DNA from: Saccharophagus sp. K07
GTDB lineage: Bacteria; Pseudomonadota; Gammaproteobacteria; Pseudomonadales; Cellvibrionaceae
Direction of reading: 5' to 3'
Length of the DNA stretch: 64,000 nucleotides
Assembly (NCBI RefSeq): GCF_014336955.1
Contig: NZ_QRAI01000005.1
Location: forward strand, 62,001 to 126,000
The notes below the pieces were generated by a model. The model was not told the origin of the DNA. It did no database searches and worked only from the letters and a program-made list of their open reading frames with translations. Shown here in pieces: positions 46,088 to 54,886 of the stretch (positions are counted from its first letter, which is position 1; the number at the start of each line of letters is the position of its first letter). Made by a program: the position numbers and the translations under genes.

Positions 46088-46611
46088 ATCAAGCCAAATT
46101 CACGCAAAATCTGATCGCACCATTGCGCAATGCGATCGGCTGTCAGGTCGAATTGATTTTCTTCGTCCAATGCCAGGCCGACAAAGTATTGGCTGTCGTC
46201 GGTTAAGGCTTTGGAGCTTTCGAATTCGTAGCCTTCATTGGGCCAGTAACCACAAATTGTCGCGCCGCGTTCGACGAGTTTATCGTGCAGATAACCGAGG
46301 GCATCGAGAAACCATTCGGGATAACCCACTTGATCGCCCAGGCCGTAAAGCGCGACTTTTTTGCCGGTGAGATCCAGATCATCCAGCTCTGCCCAAACAT
46401 CTTCCCAGTCTTCCTGTAATTCACCGTAATCCCAGGTGGGAATACCGAAAATCAAATAGTCGTACAGCTGCGCGGTAATCACCGGTACGTCGGCGATATT
46501 GCACAGATCTACGCGCTCGCTGCCGATACGGTCGCGAATTTTTTCGCCCGCCATTTCCGTGTAGCAGGTTGAGCTGCCATAAAACAGGCCGATCAGGGCG
46601 CGTTCGCTCAT
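46084..46611 (-). CDS. fldB: Long-chain flavodoxin, FldB-like
   Basis: 175 residues from ATG 46611, whose ATGA overlaps the mioC-like stop. FMN-phosphate loop [18 protein letters not shown], the Trp and Tyr loops [17 protein letters not shown] and [19 protein letters not shown], and the long-chain insert. Flavodoxins carry electrons to reductive enzymes. Linked to mnmC by overlap. FldB rather than FldA is chosen on the STCYTEM loop; moderate certainty. Confidence 0.88.
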   Translation of the reverse strand: MSERALIGLFYGSSTCYTEMAGEKIRDRIGSERVDLCNIADVPVITAQLYDYLIFGIPTWDYGELQEDWEDVWAELDDLDLTGKKVALYGLGDQVGYPEWFLDALGYLHDKLVERGATICGYWPNEGYEFESSKALTDDSQYFVGLALDEENQFDLTADRIAQWCDQILREFGLI

Positions 46612-47051
46612 AGCAGAGTGCTCCATTCATTGGCCCAGTCGGATGCATCCGAGGCGGGATCGTTGGTAAAGATGGAATCTATGACCAACGGCTCGCCGAT
46701 GCGCACAGCGCCTAAATCGGCCACGGCTTCATCCAGAGTTTTGCCCGCCTGGGCAAAATTGGGGAAGGAGCTGTCGCCCAGGTTGATGACGCCGTAGCGG
46801 CGGCCGGCCAGGGCGGGGTAGTCATTTTTCAGATGCTCGTAGAAAGGAACTATGTTCATCGGCAAATCGCCCATGCCGGTGTTGGAGGTGCAGATCAGTA
46901 ATACCTCCTGCGCATCCTGCAGATCACCTTTTTGAAAACGCGCATTGATCCGCACTTGGTGACCATGAGCGGTAAGGGTGTCGGCGACGGCTTCCGCGAC
47001 TTCCAGGGCAGTGCCCGACACGGAACCCACAATAATCTGTACAGCAGCCAT
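46608..47051 (-). CDS. mioC: MioC-like flavodoxin
   Basis: About 147 residues from ATG 47051 ([20 protein letters not shown]); earlier starts at 47057 or TTG 47072 are possible and none has a good binding site. FMN site: [20 protein letters not shown] and [10 protein letters not shown]. MioC supports biotin synthase activity in E. coli. First gene of the group mioC-fldB-mnmC-trhP, with overlapping stops and starts. Confidence 0.87.
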   Translation of the reverse strand: MAAVQIIVGSVSGTALEVAEAVADTLTAHGHQVRINARFQKGDLQDAQEVLLICTSNTGMGDLPMNIVPFYEHLKNDYPALAGRRYGVINLGDSSFPNFAQAGKTLDEAVADLGAVRIGEPLVIDSIFTNDPASDASDWANEWSTLL

Positions 47052-47253
47052 AAGCATTTGCAGAGCTATCAAAAAGGGGCGTTATGGTAGAGCGCGGAAG
47101 CATATTGTTCAAACCGGGCTATTTCCCCCTCTAAACGCTCTTATAACCAAAAAGTTAGTGAGACGCGGATCTCAGATCTGACTGGAACAGCTATACCGGG
47201 GAAAAAGTGCTGATTAATATTTGGTCAATTCGTAGTGGTCAAAGGAAAACTTT

Positions 47254-48060
47254 GTGCGAATCCTCTTAGCGCTTTGTCTGGCTGTTGGGCTCTCCATGCA
47301 AGCCCAAGCCTCCGTCTCTGTAAGCGATCTTCCCCATATCGCCGGCACTCCCTTGGCCGAAGATAATTCCTGGCAAATTCTGGATATCGCACAAACCGAA
47401 GACACCATTCACTGGGTCTGGCTGCAGCGCAACTCTACCTCCGCATTTATTGTTTACCCATCCAGAAGTGAAATTTTATTGCCGGATAATTCCACTGCGC
47501 CGGCTAACGCCGACCAATTAACTCTGCGTTTTTCTGGTTCTGAAGAGGAATATGCTTTTACACGCTTTGGCGATGCATCGATTACGCTGGTTGGTTCGGA
47601 CGTGGAGGTGCGTTACGACATCCAGCAAAGTGCAGAAGAAGGTGCATATGCTGGCGATATGTATTTACAAGCCGAGGAAGTACATTTTTACGGCGATTTG
47701 ATTCTGGATGGCAATCTGGATGTGGTCGCGCATAATGTGTTGGGAATATACGGTAATCTGGACCTGACTGATCACTATTTTTCCGCCATCGCCTCAGCCA
47801 ATTTGATTTTGGGCGCAGTGAAATCCGCCGAAGGCGTATTGAATGCCTGCCAACCGAATTCCCAATACAGTTCTATCAATATAGGCGTTAGTCTCGGACA
47901 AAAAACCTGTGTTGGCGATTTTGTTGTTCCTCAGAAAAATTCTGTGCAAACCCAAGCAACGGAAAAATCCGCAAAATCCAGCGGTGGTAGCGCGGGGTGG
48001 TGGTTTTTTGCGCTGCTTTCATTAATTGCTGGGGTGCGTTTCCGCAGTTCCATCCAATAA
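47254..48060 (+). CDS. Exported protein with GlyGly-CTERM sorting signal
   Basis: 268 residues from GTG 47254 (AAAGGA nine bases upstream). Signal peptide MRILLALCLAVGLSMQAQA. The mature part is beta-rich with no recognised domain (YGDLILDGNLDVVAHNVLGI resembles bactofilin-like turns) and two cysteines, ACQPN and KTCVG. It ends GGSAGWWFFALLSLIAGVRF-RS, a GlyGly-CTERM tail: Gly-Gly, hydrophobic helix, then Arg. Such tails are cut by rhombosortase before type II secretion. No rhombosortase gene lies in the window. Confidence 0.75.
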   Translation: MRILLALCLAVGLSMQAQASVSVSDLPHIAGTPLAEDNSWQILDIAQTEDTIHWVWLQRNSTSAFIVYPSRSEILLPDNSTAPANADQLTLRFSGSEEEYAFTRFGDASITLVGSDVEVRYDIQQSAEEGAYAGDMYLQAEEVHFYGDLILDGNLDVVAHNVLGIYGNLDLTDHYFSAIASANLILGAVKSAEGVLNACQPNSQYSSINIGVSLGQKTCVGDFVVPQKNSVQTQATEKSAKSSGGSAGWWFFALLSLIAGVRFRSSIQ

Positions 48061-48089
48061 CGTAGGTCGGCCTTTTAAATCCGGGAATT

Positions 48090-48257
48090 TCAACATCGGT
48101 TCTTAAATTCCTCATCCCAGAGATCACCAAATCCATTTTTGGTCATATATCCACAGATCTTGTTAAATAATTTGTGGATCCAGAACTCAATATCATCTAC
48201 ACCATCTACTTCTTTATTGCTCAGGTGAAATTCCGCCGCTAGATCGGTCATATGCAT
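48090..48257 (-). CDS. Small hypothetical protein
   Basis: 55 residues from ATG 48257, chosen for GAGG eight bases upstream; ATG 48296 is weaker. Sequence MHMTDLAAEFHLSNKEVDGV, then EFWIHKLFNKICGYMTKNGF. Acidic, no known family. Convergent with the preceding gene. Confidence 0.4.
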   Translation of the reverse strand: MHMTDLAAEFHLSNKEVDGVDDIEFWIHKLFNKICGYMTKNGFGDLWDEEFKNRC

Positions 48258-48363
48258 TGCAACCGCCTCGCGCGCCGGATGTGCGGTGTTGTTCATTCAG
48301 ATTTGACGTTACACTTGACCACATTGACTAACAATCGGTGAAAGAAATTTTTTAAAAACAACC

Positions 48364-48678
48364 ATGACTCAAATTGAAGGAATAAGCGAAGATGGTGTAT
48401 TGAACGGTTCCACCTGGCACGTCTATATCATCCTCACCGATAAAAACCATCTATACACCGGCATAGCAACTGATATCGACCGACGCTTTCAGGAGCATAT
48501 GGATATGGCCGATGGCAGGGTGAATGCGCGAGGGGCCAAGTTTTTTCGGTCGCAGCGGCCGTTGGAGGTGGTCTATCGCGCTTCCTTTCCTGACCGCAGT
48601 GCCGCGTTGCGCCATGAGCGATTGATCAAATCTCTTTCTGCTGACCAGAAACGGCGGTTGATTATGGGGAGGCTATGA
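48364..48678 (+). CDS. GIY-YIG nuclease superfamily protein (YhbQ-like)
   Basis: 104 residues. GIY-YIG core in WHVYIILTDKNHLYTGIATD, with the Arg in IDRRFQEHM and the helix FPDRSAALRHERLIKSLS. Single-domain proteins of this type are widespread, with DNA-binding and nuclease activity reported for some; role unresolved. The N-terminus has a 16-residue extension before the domain. Confidence 0.87.
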   Translation: MTQIEGISEDGVLNGSTWHVYIILTDKNHLYTGIATDIDRRFQEHMDMADGRVNARGAKFFRSQRPLEVVYRASFPDRSAALRHERLIKSLSADQKRRLIMGRL

Positions 48679-48963
48679 ATGATCAGTTGTATTTCAAGGA
48701 TGTGGCTCCGACGAGGCTGAGAGGCTGATTCGACCGAAGATGACGGGAGCGAAAACGTAGCGGGGTTAAGGGGTTCCTCCCTTCACTGAATCTTATGGCT
48801 ACGCAGTGCAATAGTTGATGTTTAACGAGGCCTTCTTTGGGGCTTTTCAGCTGCTGTCAAATTGAAGACAATAGTGCGTTTGTGATAGAGGTTGGTGTTT
48901 ATGCCTATATCCCGAAGCAATCTGGGAGTTAAATAGTTTCAATGAAAAAGGAGAATGGAGCTC

Positions 48964-50181
48964 ATGGTGGTTGAAAAAACATTATCAGATTTTAAAGGCA
49001 ATATTGACCAATATTTCAAGGATCAATTTGAGGAAATTGGTGAGGGTTCTTCGAATGGAAGAAGGCTATTTATTGCAAAGAACGCCAAGCGTCAGTTTAA
49101 TGAGTTGCTGAAAAGAAAAGATAAAAGTTTTTCGGAGCGTTATTTTTATAATCAAATCCTTTCCATAAAAAATGTCGGCTATTTAAATAGCCAGTTTAGC
49201 GTGATATCTCCTATCACAAGGCGGCTAAGGTTGGAAGGTGGGGAGATTATCTATGCTGTTTGGCATGGTAGTTCCTATGTTACCCAAATCAACGTAACTC
49301 CCAATAATTCGGATAAGATCAACCCTGGAGTGTATGCAGTAAGAAAGCAAACTGGAAAGGGTAAGGAAGTTTGGGAAGCGGATACCAATTCTGAGTTAAA
49401 TCATATCCAGACCAAAAATTTGGCGATAAATGGTTATGCGAACGGTATTCAAAATGCAGCTAACTTTATGCCTGATCTTATTAAGTATGGATTTGGCGAA
49501 ATAGCTATCCGAGATGTTTATTCGCTTTTTTATAATCCTTGCTCAGGCAATCTTTCCGGTGAATGGCGGTCCTTTCGAGATAATAATGGTTTTAGTACCC
49601 AGACCGCTAAAAAGCTTGCAGATATCTTGGCTTTAACTGCAGAAAAGGAAAAAGAACTGAATTTAACAGTACACGAAGATGGACATATTCTCCTGAAGTC
49701 CGCTTTGCGTATTGTGGCCAAAGAGGGTAAATCCTTGGAGAATTTTACGGTCTTTTACGCCAATCCAACGGTAAATCTCCAGTTGATCGACAGATGGCGT
49801 AGTAAAACAGGCATGAAGCTGGCATCCAAAGCGCCGTTGATCAATATAATGAGTGCGCGTCAATATCTAACGAGTCTCAATTTCTTTAGTGATGCCATCG
49901 TCACCAGAAGGGCCGATCCCGCTAATGTAGGCATCCCAGTTTACAACGCTATACAGACGGCCATCACTACGGCGGGAATTGCTACGGCATCAGCTACCTT
50001 CTTGGGCATCTCTGCAGCAGCAGTTGGGGCAGCGCCATTTTTGCTGGGGCAAAGTCGTACATTGAGTCAGAAGGTGATAGATTCCTCTGGTAAGTCTGTC
50101 CAGGAAGGTGTGCGTCATTACGCGGGTAAAGCTAAAAAACTAGTTTGGGACCCGATTCATAAAATGATGGTTGCGGAATAA
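48964..50181 (+). CDS. Unknown protein, possible degenerate alpha/beta-hydrolase-like
   Basis: 405 residues from ATG 48964 (AAGGAG ten bases upstream; ATG 48955 sits too close to it). Middle region VYSLFYNPCSGNLSGEWRSF then NLTVHEDGHILLKSALRIVA and ENFTVFYANPTVN has the order seen in large-effector hydrolase domains, where a HSQGG nucleophile elbow is expected; here it reads HEDGH and there is no serine. Near the C-terminus a hydrophobic stretch (ITTAGIATASATFLGISAAA, about 335-355) may enter membranes. Gene is AT-rich; the next gene follows after five bases. Family not recognised; the hydrolase idea is weak. Confidence 0.45.
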   Translation: MVVEKTLSDFKGNIDQYFKDQFEEIGEGSSNGRRLFIAKNAKRQFNELLKRKDKSFSERYFYNQILSIKNVGYLNSQFSVISPITRRLRLEGGEIIYAVWHGSSYVTQINVTPNNSDKINPGVYAVRKQTGKGKEVWEADTNSELNHIQTKNLAINGYANGIQNAANFMPDLIKYGFGEIAIRDVYSLFYNPCSGNLSGEWRSFRDNNGFSTQTAKKLADILALTAEKEKELNLTVHEDGHILLKSALRIVAKEGKSLENFTVFYANPTVNLQLIDRWRSKTGMKLASKAPLINIMSARQYLTSLNFFSDAIVTRRADPANVGIPVYNAIQTAITTAGIATASATFLGISAAAVGAAPFLLGQSRTLSQKVIDSSGKSVQEGVRHYAGKAKKLVWDPIHKMMVAE

Positions 50182-50186
50182 GTCAA

Positions 50187-51164
50187 ATGGCGCTGATCGA
50201 TTTATGTCTACCGTTACGGGGGCCAAGCTTAGCCCAACAGTCGGAGTTAAAGATTAACTTATCGGGGACTTTGATTTCCGTAAAACTACCAGATAGTGAT
50301 GACGGCGTCATTAGAAATGGACCAAAGTGCCAAACCGATAATTTATATGATTTGCCTTTTGGTCGTTGGAGAAACGACGATCCCTATGAAACGGAAGGTT
50401 TTGGTCTTTTCAATTGTGAGTGGCAATTTCATAGGTTGTTTTTAAGTGATAGTGCTGCGGATGTTGGGTTTGGTTTGAGTGTCTTTCACCTGCCGGAGTT
50501 TCAGAGTCTGTTTCGTCCTAGAAGATTGGAATGTGCGATTGAAAGGTTGATATATACAACGCCATTTCTTTCAACACAGAAATCTGGCGAAAGTAGATTA
50601 AATTGGCAAGTCATTGATGGGCCTAATCAATGGATTCGGTATGAATATATCGGTTGTAGAAGAAGATATGAGGCGACGGAGCATGTCGGGGTTTTGTGGC
50701 ACCTTCCGTTGACGGACAAACACTTATTAAGCGTGCGTTTCCGTTTCATCTATCGCTCAAAGAATCAGCTTGTTCGGAAAAAATGTGCCGAGCTCATGAG
50801 CATGATTATGGAGTCGTTTCGTGTCGAGCTTTCCAACGATGCACTTCAGCAAAAAAGGGTAGCGCAAGAAGCCTACCCTTATGAGAAAATTTCTACTTCT
50901 TTACCTCCGTACACTTTCGAAACACCTGAAATTTTGATTAGGCATGATCTGATTGGAAAAGTGAGCGAGCAAATCAACCACGATTCATCATATCCAGATC
51001 ATTTATTTGAAAAGTTGGTAGAAGAAGCGGACATGAAGCAACGAGCTTATGCCGATGAAGTTCGCGATAGAATTCTTAAGTCCCACCTCCGCTTCGGAGA
51101 GTTGGAGCAGCAGGATTATGAGAACCATCTGGCCAATCAAAGAAAAAGTGCCGAGGTAGGATAG
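50187..51164 (+). CDS. Unknown protein paired with the preceding gene
   Basis: 325 residues, five bases after the previous stop, so co-translated. Predicted soluble, mixed alpha/beta: SELKINLSGTLISVKLPDSD, FNCEWQFHRLFLSD, and LSVRFRFIYRSKNQLVRKKC. The last 80 residues are charged and helical. No membrane segment or signal. Same low-GC composition as its partner, unlike the neighbours on both sides, which suggests both came in as one unit, for example effector and immunity or chaperone. No function can be assigned. Confidence 0.5.
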   Translation: MALIDLCLPLRGPSLAQQSELKINLSGTLISVKLPDSDDGVIRNGPKCQTDNLYDLPFGRWRNDDPYETEGFGLFNCEWQFHRLFLSDSAADVGFGLSVFHLPEFQSLFRPRRLECAIERLIYTTPFLSTQKSGESRLNWQVIDGPNQWIRYEYIGCRRRYEATEHVGVLWHLPLTDKHLLSVRFRFIYRSKNQLVRKKCAELMSMIMESFRVELSNDALQQKRVAQEAYPYEKISTSLPPYTFETPEILIRHDLIGKVSEQINHDSSYPDHLFEKLVEEADMKQRAYADEVRDRILKSHLRFGELEQQDYENHLANQRKSAEVG

Positions 51165-51243
51165 TGGTAATGGGCTTGAGTAGCCGATTTTGAACGCGCC
51201 TAAGTTACAATGGCCGCTTTTCATACTGTCCAGGGGATTTTCC

Positions 51244-51789
51244 ATGACATCCTTGAAAGACCAATTGCTCAAAGCGGGTTTGATCGACCCAAAGAAGGCC
51301 AAACAGGCGGAGAAAGAGAAGCGCAAGCAGGATAAGCAGGCGCGTCGCACTGGGCAGTCGGAGCAGGACGAAATAAAGGCTGCAGCCCAGGCGGCGCGGG
51401 CGGCCAAGGCGGAGAGGGATCGGGAGTTGAATCGCCAGCGCGATCTGGAAGCGGAGCAGAAGGCGATTCAGGCGCAGATCCGCCAGCTGGTTGAGAATCA
51501 CCGGCAGCAGCGCGGTTCGGGTGATGTCGAGTACAACTTTACCGACGGCAACAAAATCAAAAAGATTCGGGTTTCCAACGCGGTGCACCGCCAGATCGTC
51601 AATGGTGTTTTGGCAATTGTGCGTTTAGGCGAGGGTTACGAGCTGGTGCCGCGGATTGTGGCGAATAAAATTGCGCAGCGCGACGCATCCTGTGTGGTGG
51701 TGTCCAACGCACAGGCGGCCAATACGCAAATGACTGACGAAGAAGATCCTTACAAGGATTATGTGATCCCGGATGACTTGATGTGGTAA
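51244..51789 (+). CDS. DUF2058 protein (YaiL-like)
   Basis: 181 residues from ATG 51244 with AGGGGA seven bases before it. N-terminal SLKDQLLKAGLIDPKKAKQA, a highly charged coiled-coil (about 15-85) and the conserved C-terminal RVSNAVHRQIVNGVLAIVRL and EEDPYKDYVIPDDLMW end. Family of nucleoprotein-associated small proteins in gammaproteobacteria; role not established. Confidence 0.88.
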   Translation: MTSLKDQLLKAGLIDPKKAKQAEKEKRKQDKQARRTGQSEQDEIKAAAQAARAAKAERDRELNRQRDLEAEQKAIQAQIRQLVENHRQQRGSGDVEYNFTDGNKIKKIRVSNAVHRQIVNGVLAIVRLGEGYELVPRIVANKIAQRDASCVVVSNAQAANTQMTDEEDPYKDYVIPDDLMW

Positions 51790-51811
51790 GGGATGAGTTG
51801 GTGTGGCTGGT

Positions 51812-51880
51812 TAGAAGCCATTTCAAAAATCAGCTGAACGTAGACATTTTGAGATAGCTTCTATTTTGAGATAGCTTCTA
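51812..51880. repeat. Hairpin with a duplicated right arm
   Basis: TAGAAGCCATTTCAAAA (51812-51828) pairs with TTTTGAGATAGCTTCTA (two mismatches), and that right arm occurs twice as an exact 17-base tandem copy (51846-51862 and 51863-51879). The second copy reaches the stop codon of the convergent hemolysin III gene. Probably a shared terminator with a slipped duplication. Confidence 0.65.
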
Positions 51881-52495
51881 GAGAACGTGCAGCCACACCG
51901 CAAAATAATGGCTTACACTGCCTGCTAATACGAACAAATGCCAGATGGCATGAAAATACGACTTGCGATGGTCAAACACATAAAACACAACACCAGCGGT
52001 ATAAAAAATCCCACCCGCCAGCAACCACAAAAATCCCTGGTGCGATAAAGCGTGAACCAAGGGTTTTATCGCCACCAAACATAGCCAGCCCATCACTATA
52101 TAAAGCGTAACGGACAGTACTTCGCGCCGTGGTTTTAATGTCGCATCCAGCACAATCCCGATAACCGCCAAACTCCAGATAATGCCAAATAAAGTCCAGC
52201 CCCACGGGCCTTCCAGGCTTACTAATAAAAACGGGGTATAAGTGCCGGCGATTAATAAATAGATAGCCGCATGATCGAATTTTTGGAAGATTTCTTTCGC
52301 CCGACCGCGGAAACTGTGGTACAGGGTAGACAGCAAATACAGCGTAAACAAAGTTGCGCCATAAACACTGAAACTGATGATCTTCATTAAATGGCCTTGG
52401 TGGGCCGCCTGGTTGATCAGAACGATCAGGCCTGCCAAGGCCAATGCCGCACCCATCAGGTGGGTAATGCTGTTGAGTCTTTCGCCTTTATACAT
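51878..52495 (-). CDS. trhA: Hemolysin III/TrhA family membrane protein
   Basis: 205 residues, seven membrane helices. PAQR-family motifs: ERLNSITHLMGAALALAG, SFSVYGATLFTLYLLSTLYHS, KFDHAAIYLLIAGTYTPF and the C-terminal HAIWHLFVLAGSVSHYFAV, which hold the Ser, Asp and His residues of the zinc hydrolase-like site. Bacterial members affect membrane fluidity; the haemolysin name is historic. Confidence 0.9.
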   Translation of the reverse strand: MYKGERLNSITHLMGAALALAGLIVLINQAAHQGHLMKIISFSVYGATLFTLYLLSTLYHSFRGRAKEIFQKFDHAAIYLLIAGTYTPFLLVSLEGPWGWTLFGIIWSLAVIGIVLDATLKPRREVLSVTLYIVMGWLCLVAIKPLVHALSHQGFLWLLAGGIFYTAGVVFYVFDHRKSYFHAIWHLFVLAGSVSHYFAVWLHVL

Positions 52496-52619
52496 CGTTT
52501 ACGTCACTTCTCTTTCATCTATCTTTTATATGGATGCATCGACCGAGAGATAAGTTTCTCTTCGCAAATAACTATTCTGTTAATGTCGACGTCATCGCAA
52601 AAATCGCCGTCGCTGCAAT

Positions 52620-54497
52620 TTAGCGATCATAAGTTGCGGTAATTTTACCGCTGGCCAGTACATGGCCTTTCAATGCGTTCAGTAGCTCTTCCCGACTTGC
52701 ACCGAACGGAATATTTAACTTTTTATCCACGGCAAATACTTGAAAATGGTAATGGTGCGCTGGGTCATCAGGTGGTGGTTTGGGGCCAAAGTAGCCGATA
52801 TTTCCACGATCATTTTCCCCTTGTAGCGCATCTTTGGGTCTGGGAACTTGCGGTGCTGGAGGTACCGCTTTTTCAATTTGGGTGACGTTGCCCGGAATGT
52901 TGTAAATCAGCCAATGCACAAAGGGTGGATTTTCACTTGCATCTGGATCTTCCATCACTATTGCATAACTTTTAGTTCCTTTTGGCCCTGTTTGCCATTG
53001 CAATGGTGGAGAAATATTTTCGCCGTCCGCGGCAAAAATATCGGGCAATGGGGCGCCGTCGGAAAATGCAGGCGAAGTCACTGAAAGTGTTTGCGGCGCT
53101 GATAACACATCAATGGCCAGCACTGGTGTTTTTTGTTCCGGCGGAACACCCAGACGCTGAATCACTTTTATCTGGGTGCCAGCAGAGTTTGTCGGCTCGC
53201 CAACCGGCCAACCCTGTCTACCATTTTGAGTATAGGCAATTCGATAAATCACGCCGTTCGTATCGTCGGAGACGAGTAACGCTCCGTCCTTGGTCTGTGC
53301 CAAGCCGGCCAATCGGCCTTGGTGTACCCATTTGTCGTCCAGATGCATTAAAAACCCTTGCGCAAATACTTCGAATGACGCGGGTTTGCCGCCGCTGAAA
53401 CGAATGCGGGTAATTTCGTAGCCGGAAGGTGGTTTGCGATTCCAGGAGCCGCGCATGGCAACAAAGGCATCGCCTTGATATTCCTCCGGAAATTGTTTGC
53501 CGGTGTAAAACAGCATCTGCATAGGAGCGGCGTGGGGAGTGTAATAACCGACAGGTTCTTCACTGCGCGCCGCCCACTCTTTCATAGTGATATTGCCGGG
53601 CGGCTCATCCTGCGGATTAAAGTGGCTTGCGCCATATACATAAGGCCAGCCGTATTGTTTGCCTTTAACGATATGGTTCAGTTCTTCGTATTGCTCGTTA
53701 TCGCCGAGCCAATCAATACCGTGATCCATGCCGTAAAGCTCGCCAGTTTGCGGTTTGAATGCAAAACCTATGGTATTGCGCAAACCGGAAGCAAAAATCG
53801 TGCGGCTGCTTCCGTCCGGTTTCATTTGCAAAATAGTGGCGCTCTCCGGATTGCTTTCTGCGCAGGCATTACAGGTGGAGCCTACGGAGACGTACAACAT
53901 CCCGTCCGGGCCTACGGCGAGAGTACGGTTGGGGTGCTGGCCGGCGTCCGGAAGGTCATCCACCAGTTGTTCCAAGGGTGCGAGGGTGCCGTCTGTCTGA
54001 ATGGTGGTGCGATATACGCTGTTGACGGTGACCAAATACATGGTTTTACCGTCGATAGTGATGCCGTGCATGTCCGGTCTGCGCGCTACGACCTTTTGCA
54101 CATCTGCCACACCATCGCCGTTTTGATCCTGCAGCATAAGCACGTCTCCAACGCTGCGTCTGGTGACGTATACAGTTCCACCTTCGGCAACGGCCATCAT
54201 GCGCGGATTGACCAAATCCTTGGCGAATACGTTCATTTCAAACCCCCAGTGGAGAGCGATTCCAAGCAATCCTTTTTCAACCGGAAGTTGCCGTGGTTCC
54301 AAAACATGCCCAACCACTGTTACATCTGCTGCTTTGGGGTCTTTTAATTGTTGTGATACGGGTGGCACTGGACTATCGGCGTAGCTATGTGAGTAAAAGA
54401 ACGGGGAGTAAAAAAACGGGGAGCAAAAAAGTGGCAGAGCACTAATAAGTCCAGCCTTGCGTAAAATTGCATTAATCGCGGAGATGTATCGGCACAT
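52620..54497 (-). CDS. PQQ-type sugar dehydrogenase fused to a PEBP domain
   Basis: 625 residues. Signal peptide (about 1-40). Residues about 65-440 form a six-blade beta-propeller of the soluble glucose/sorbosone dehydrogenase family (NRTLAVGPDGMLYVSVGSTC, ELYGMDHGIDWLGDN, GQYGWPYVYG-like KQYGWPYVYG). Residues about 465-625 are a phosphatidylethanolamine-binding (YbhB/RKIP) domain: VMEDPDASENPPFVHWLIYN and HHYHFQVFAVD. The two parts are usually separate proteins. Acts probably in the periplasm, oxidising an unknown sugar or alcohol. AAGG precedes ATG 54497. Confidence 0.88.
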   Translation of the reverse strand: MCRYISAINAILRKAGLISALPLFCSPFFYSPFFYSHSYADSPVPPVSQQLKDPKAADVTVVGHVLEPRQLPVEKGLLGIALHWGFEMNVFAKDLVNPRMMAVAEGGTVYVTRRSVGDVLMLQDQNGDGVADVQKVVARRPDMHGITIDGKTMYLVTVNSVYRTTIQTDGTLAPLEQLVDDLPDAGQHPNRTLAVGPDGMLYVSVGSTCNACAESNPESATILQMKPDGSSRTIFASGLRNTIGFAFKPQTGELYGMDHGIDWLGDNEQYEELNHIVKGKQYGWPYVYGASHFNPQDEPPGNITMKEWAARSEEPVGYYTPHAAPMQMLFYTGKQFPEEYQGDAFVAMRGSWNRKPPSGYEITRIRFSGGKPASFEVFAQGFLMHLDDKWVHQGRLAGLAQTKDGALLVSDDTNGVIYRIAYTQNGRQGWPVGEPTNSAGTQIKVIQRLGVPPEQKTPVLAIDVLSAPQTLSVTSPAFSDGAPLPDIFAADGENISPPLQWQTGPKGTKSYAIVMEDPDASENPPFVHWLIYNIPGNVTQIEKAVPPAPQVPRPKDALQGENDRGNIGYFGPKPPPDDPAHHYHFQVFAVDKKLNIPFGASREELLNALKGHVLASGKITATYDR

Positions 54498-54886
54498 TTT
54501 CTTTACCTTGGGGTTAGGCTAAAGAGGGGCAAGTGAAAGGCCGTGTAACCAAAACGCAAATGATGCATCTCCAAATGCATATCACGACCACGTATGCCGC
54601 ATAGCAAGGCATGTGCCTATGTAGAACGTGTTTAATTTTTCAAGGGTTTTTTATTTCCAATAATAAGAACCTGTAAGTTTTACATAGGTCGCATGCAAAT
54701 ATTCCTGTCGATGGTTCATTATCACCGCAAAAGAAGCCTTCGCTCCACACCCAAGGATTAGCCGAGCGCAAACATGTGCGCGACGCTTATAAGAAAGTAG
54801 CGCTCGTTCGCATTCCTATAGACTGTTTTTAGCTGTGGTACAGCGCTTGCAATCGCCAGAAAACCAGGAAAAAGGAAAGCGGCGAA
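54498..54886. other. Divergent promoter region between the dehydrogenase and treZ
   Basis: 389 bases, no gene seen. AT-rich patches at 54620-54690 and an AGGAAAGCGGCGA ribosome binding site before treZ. Promoters for both directions should lie here; an imperfect palindrome ATGCATCTCCAAATGCAT (54562-54579) is the only notable element. Confidence 0.4.

Noticed and set aside
51190-51243. N-terminal extension of the DUF2058 gene
   Set aside because: The AGGGGA site and family start fit ATG 51244; the extension is not conserved-looking.
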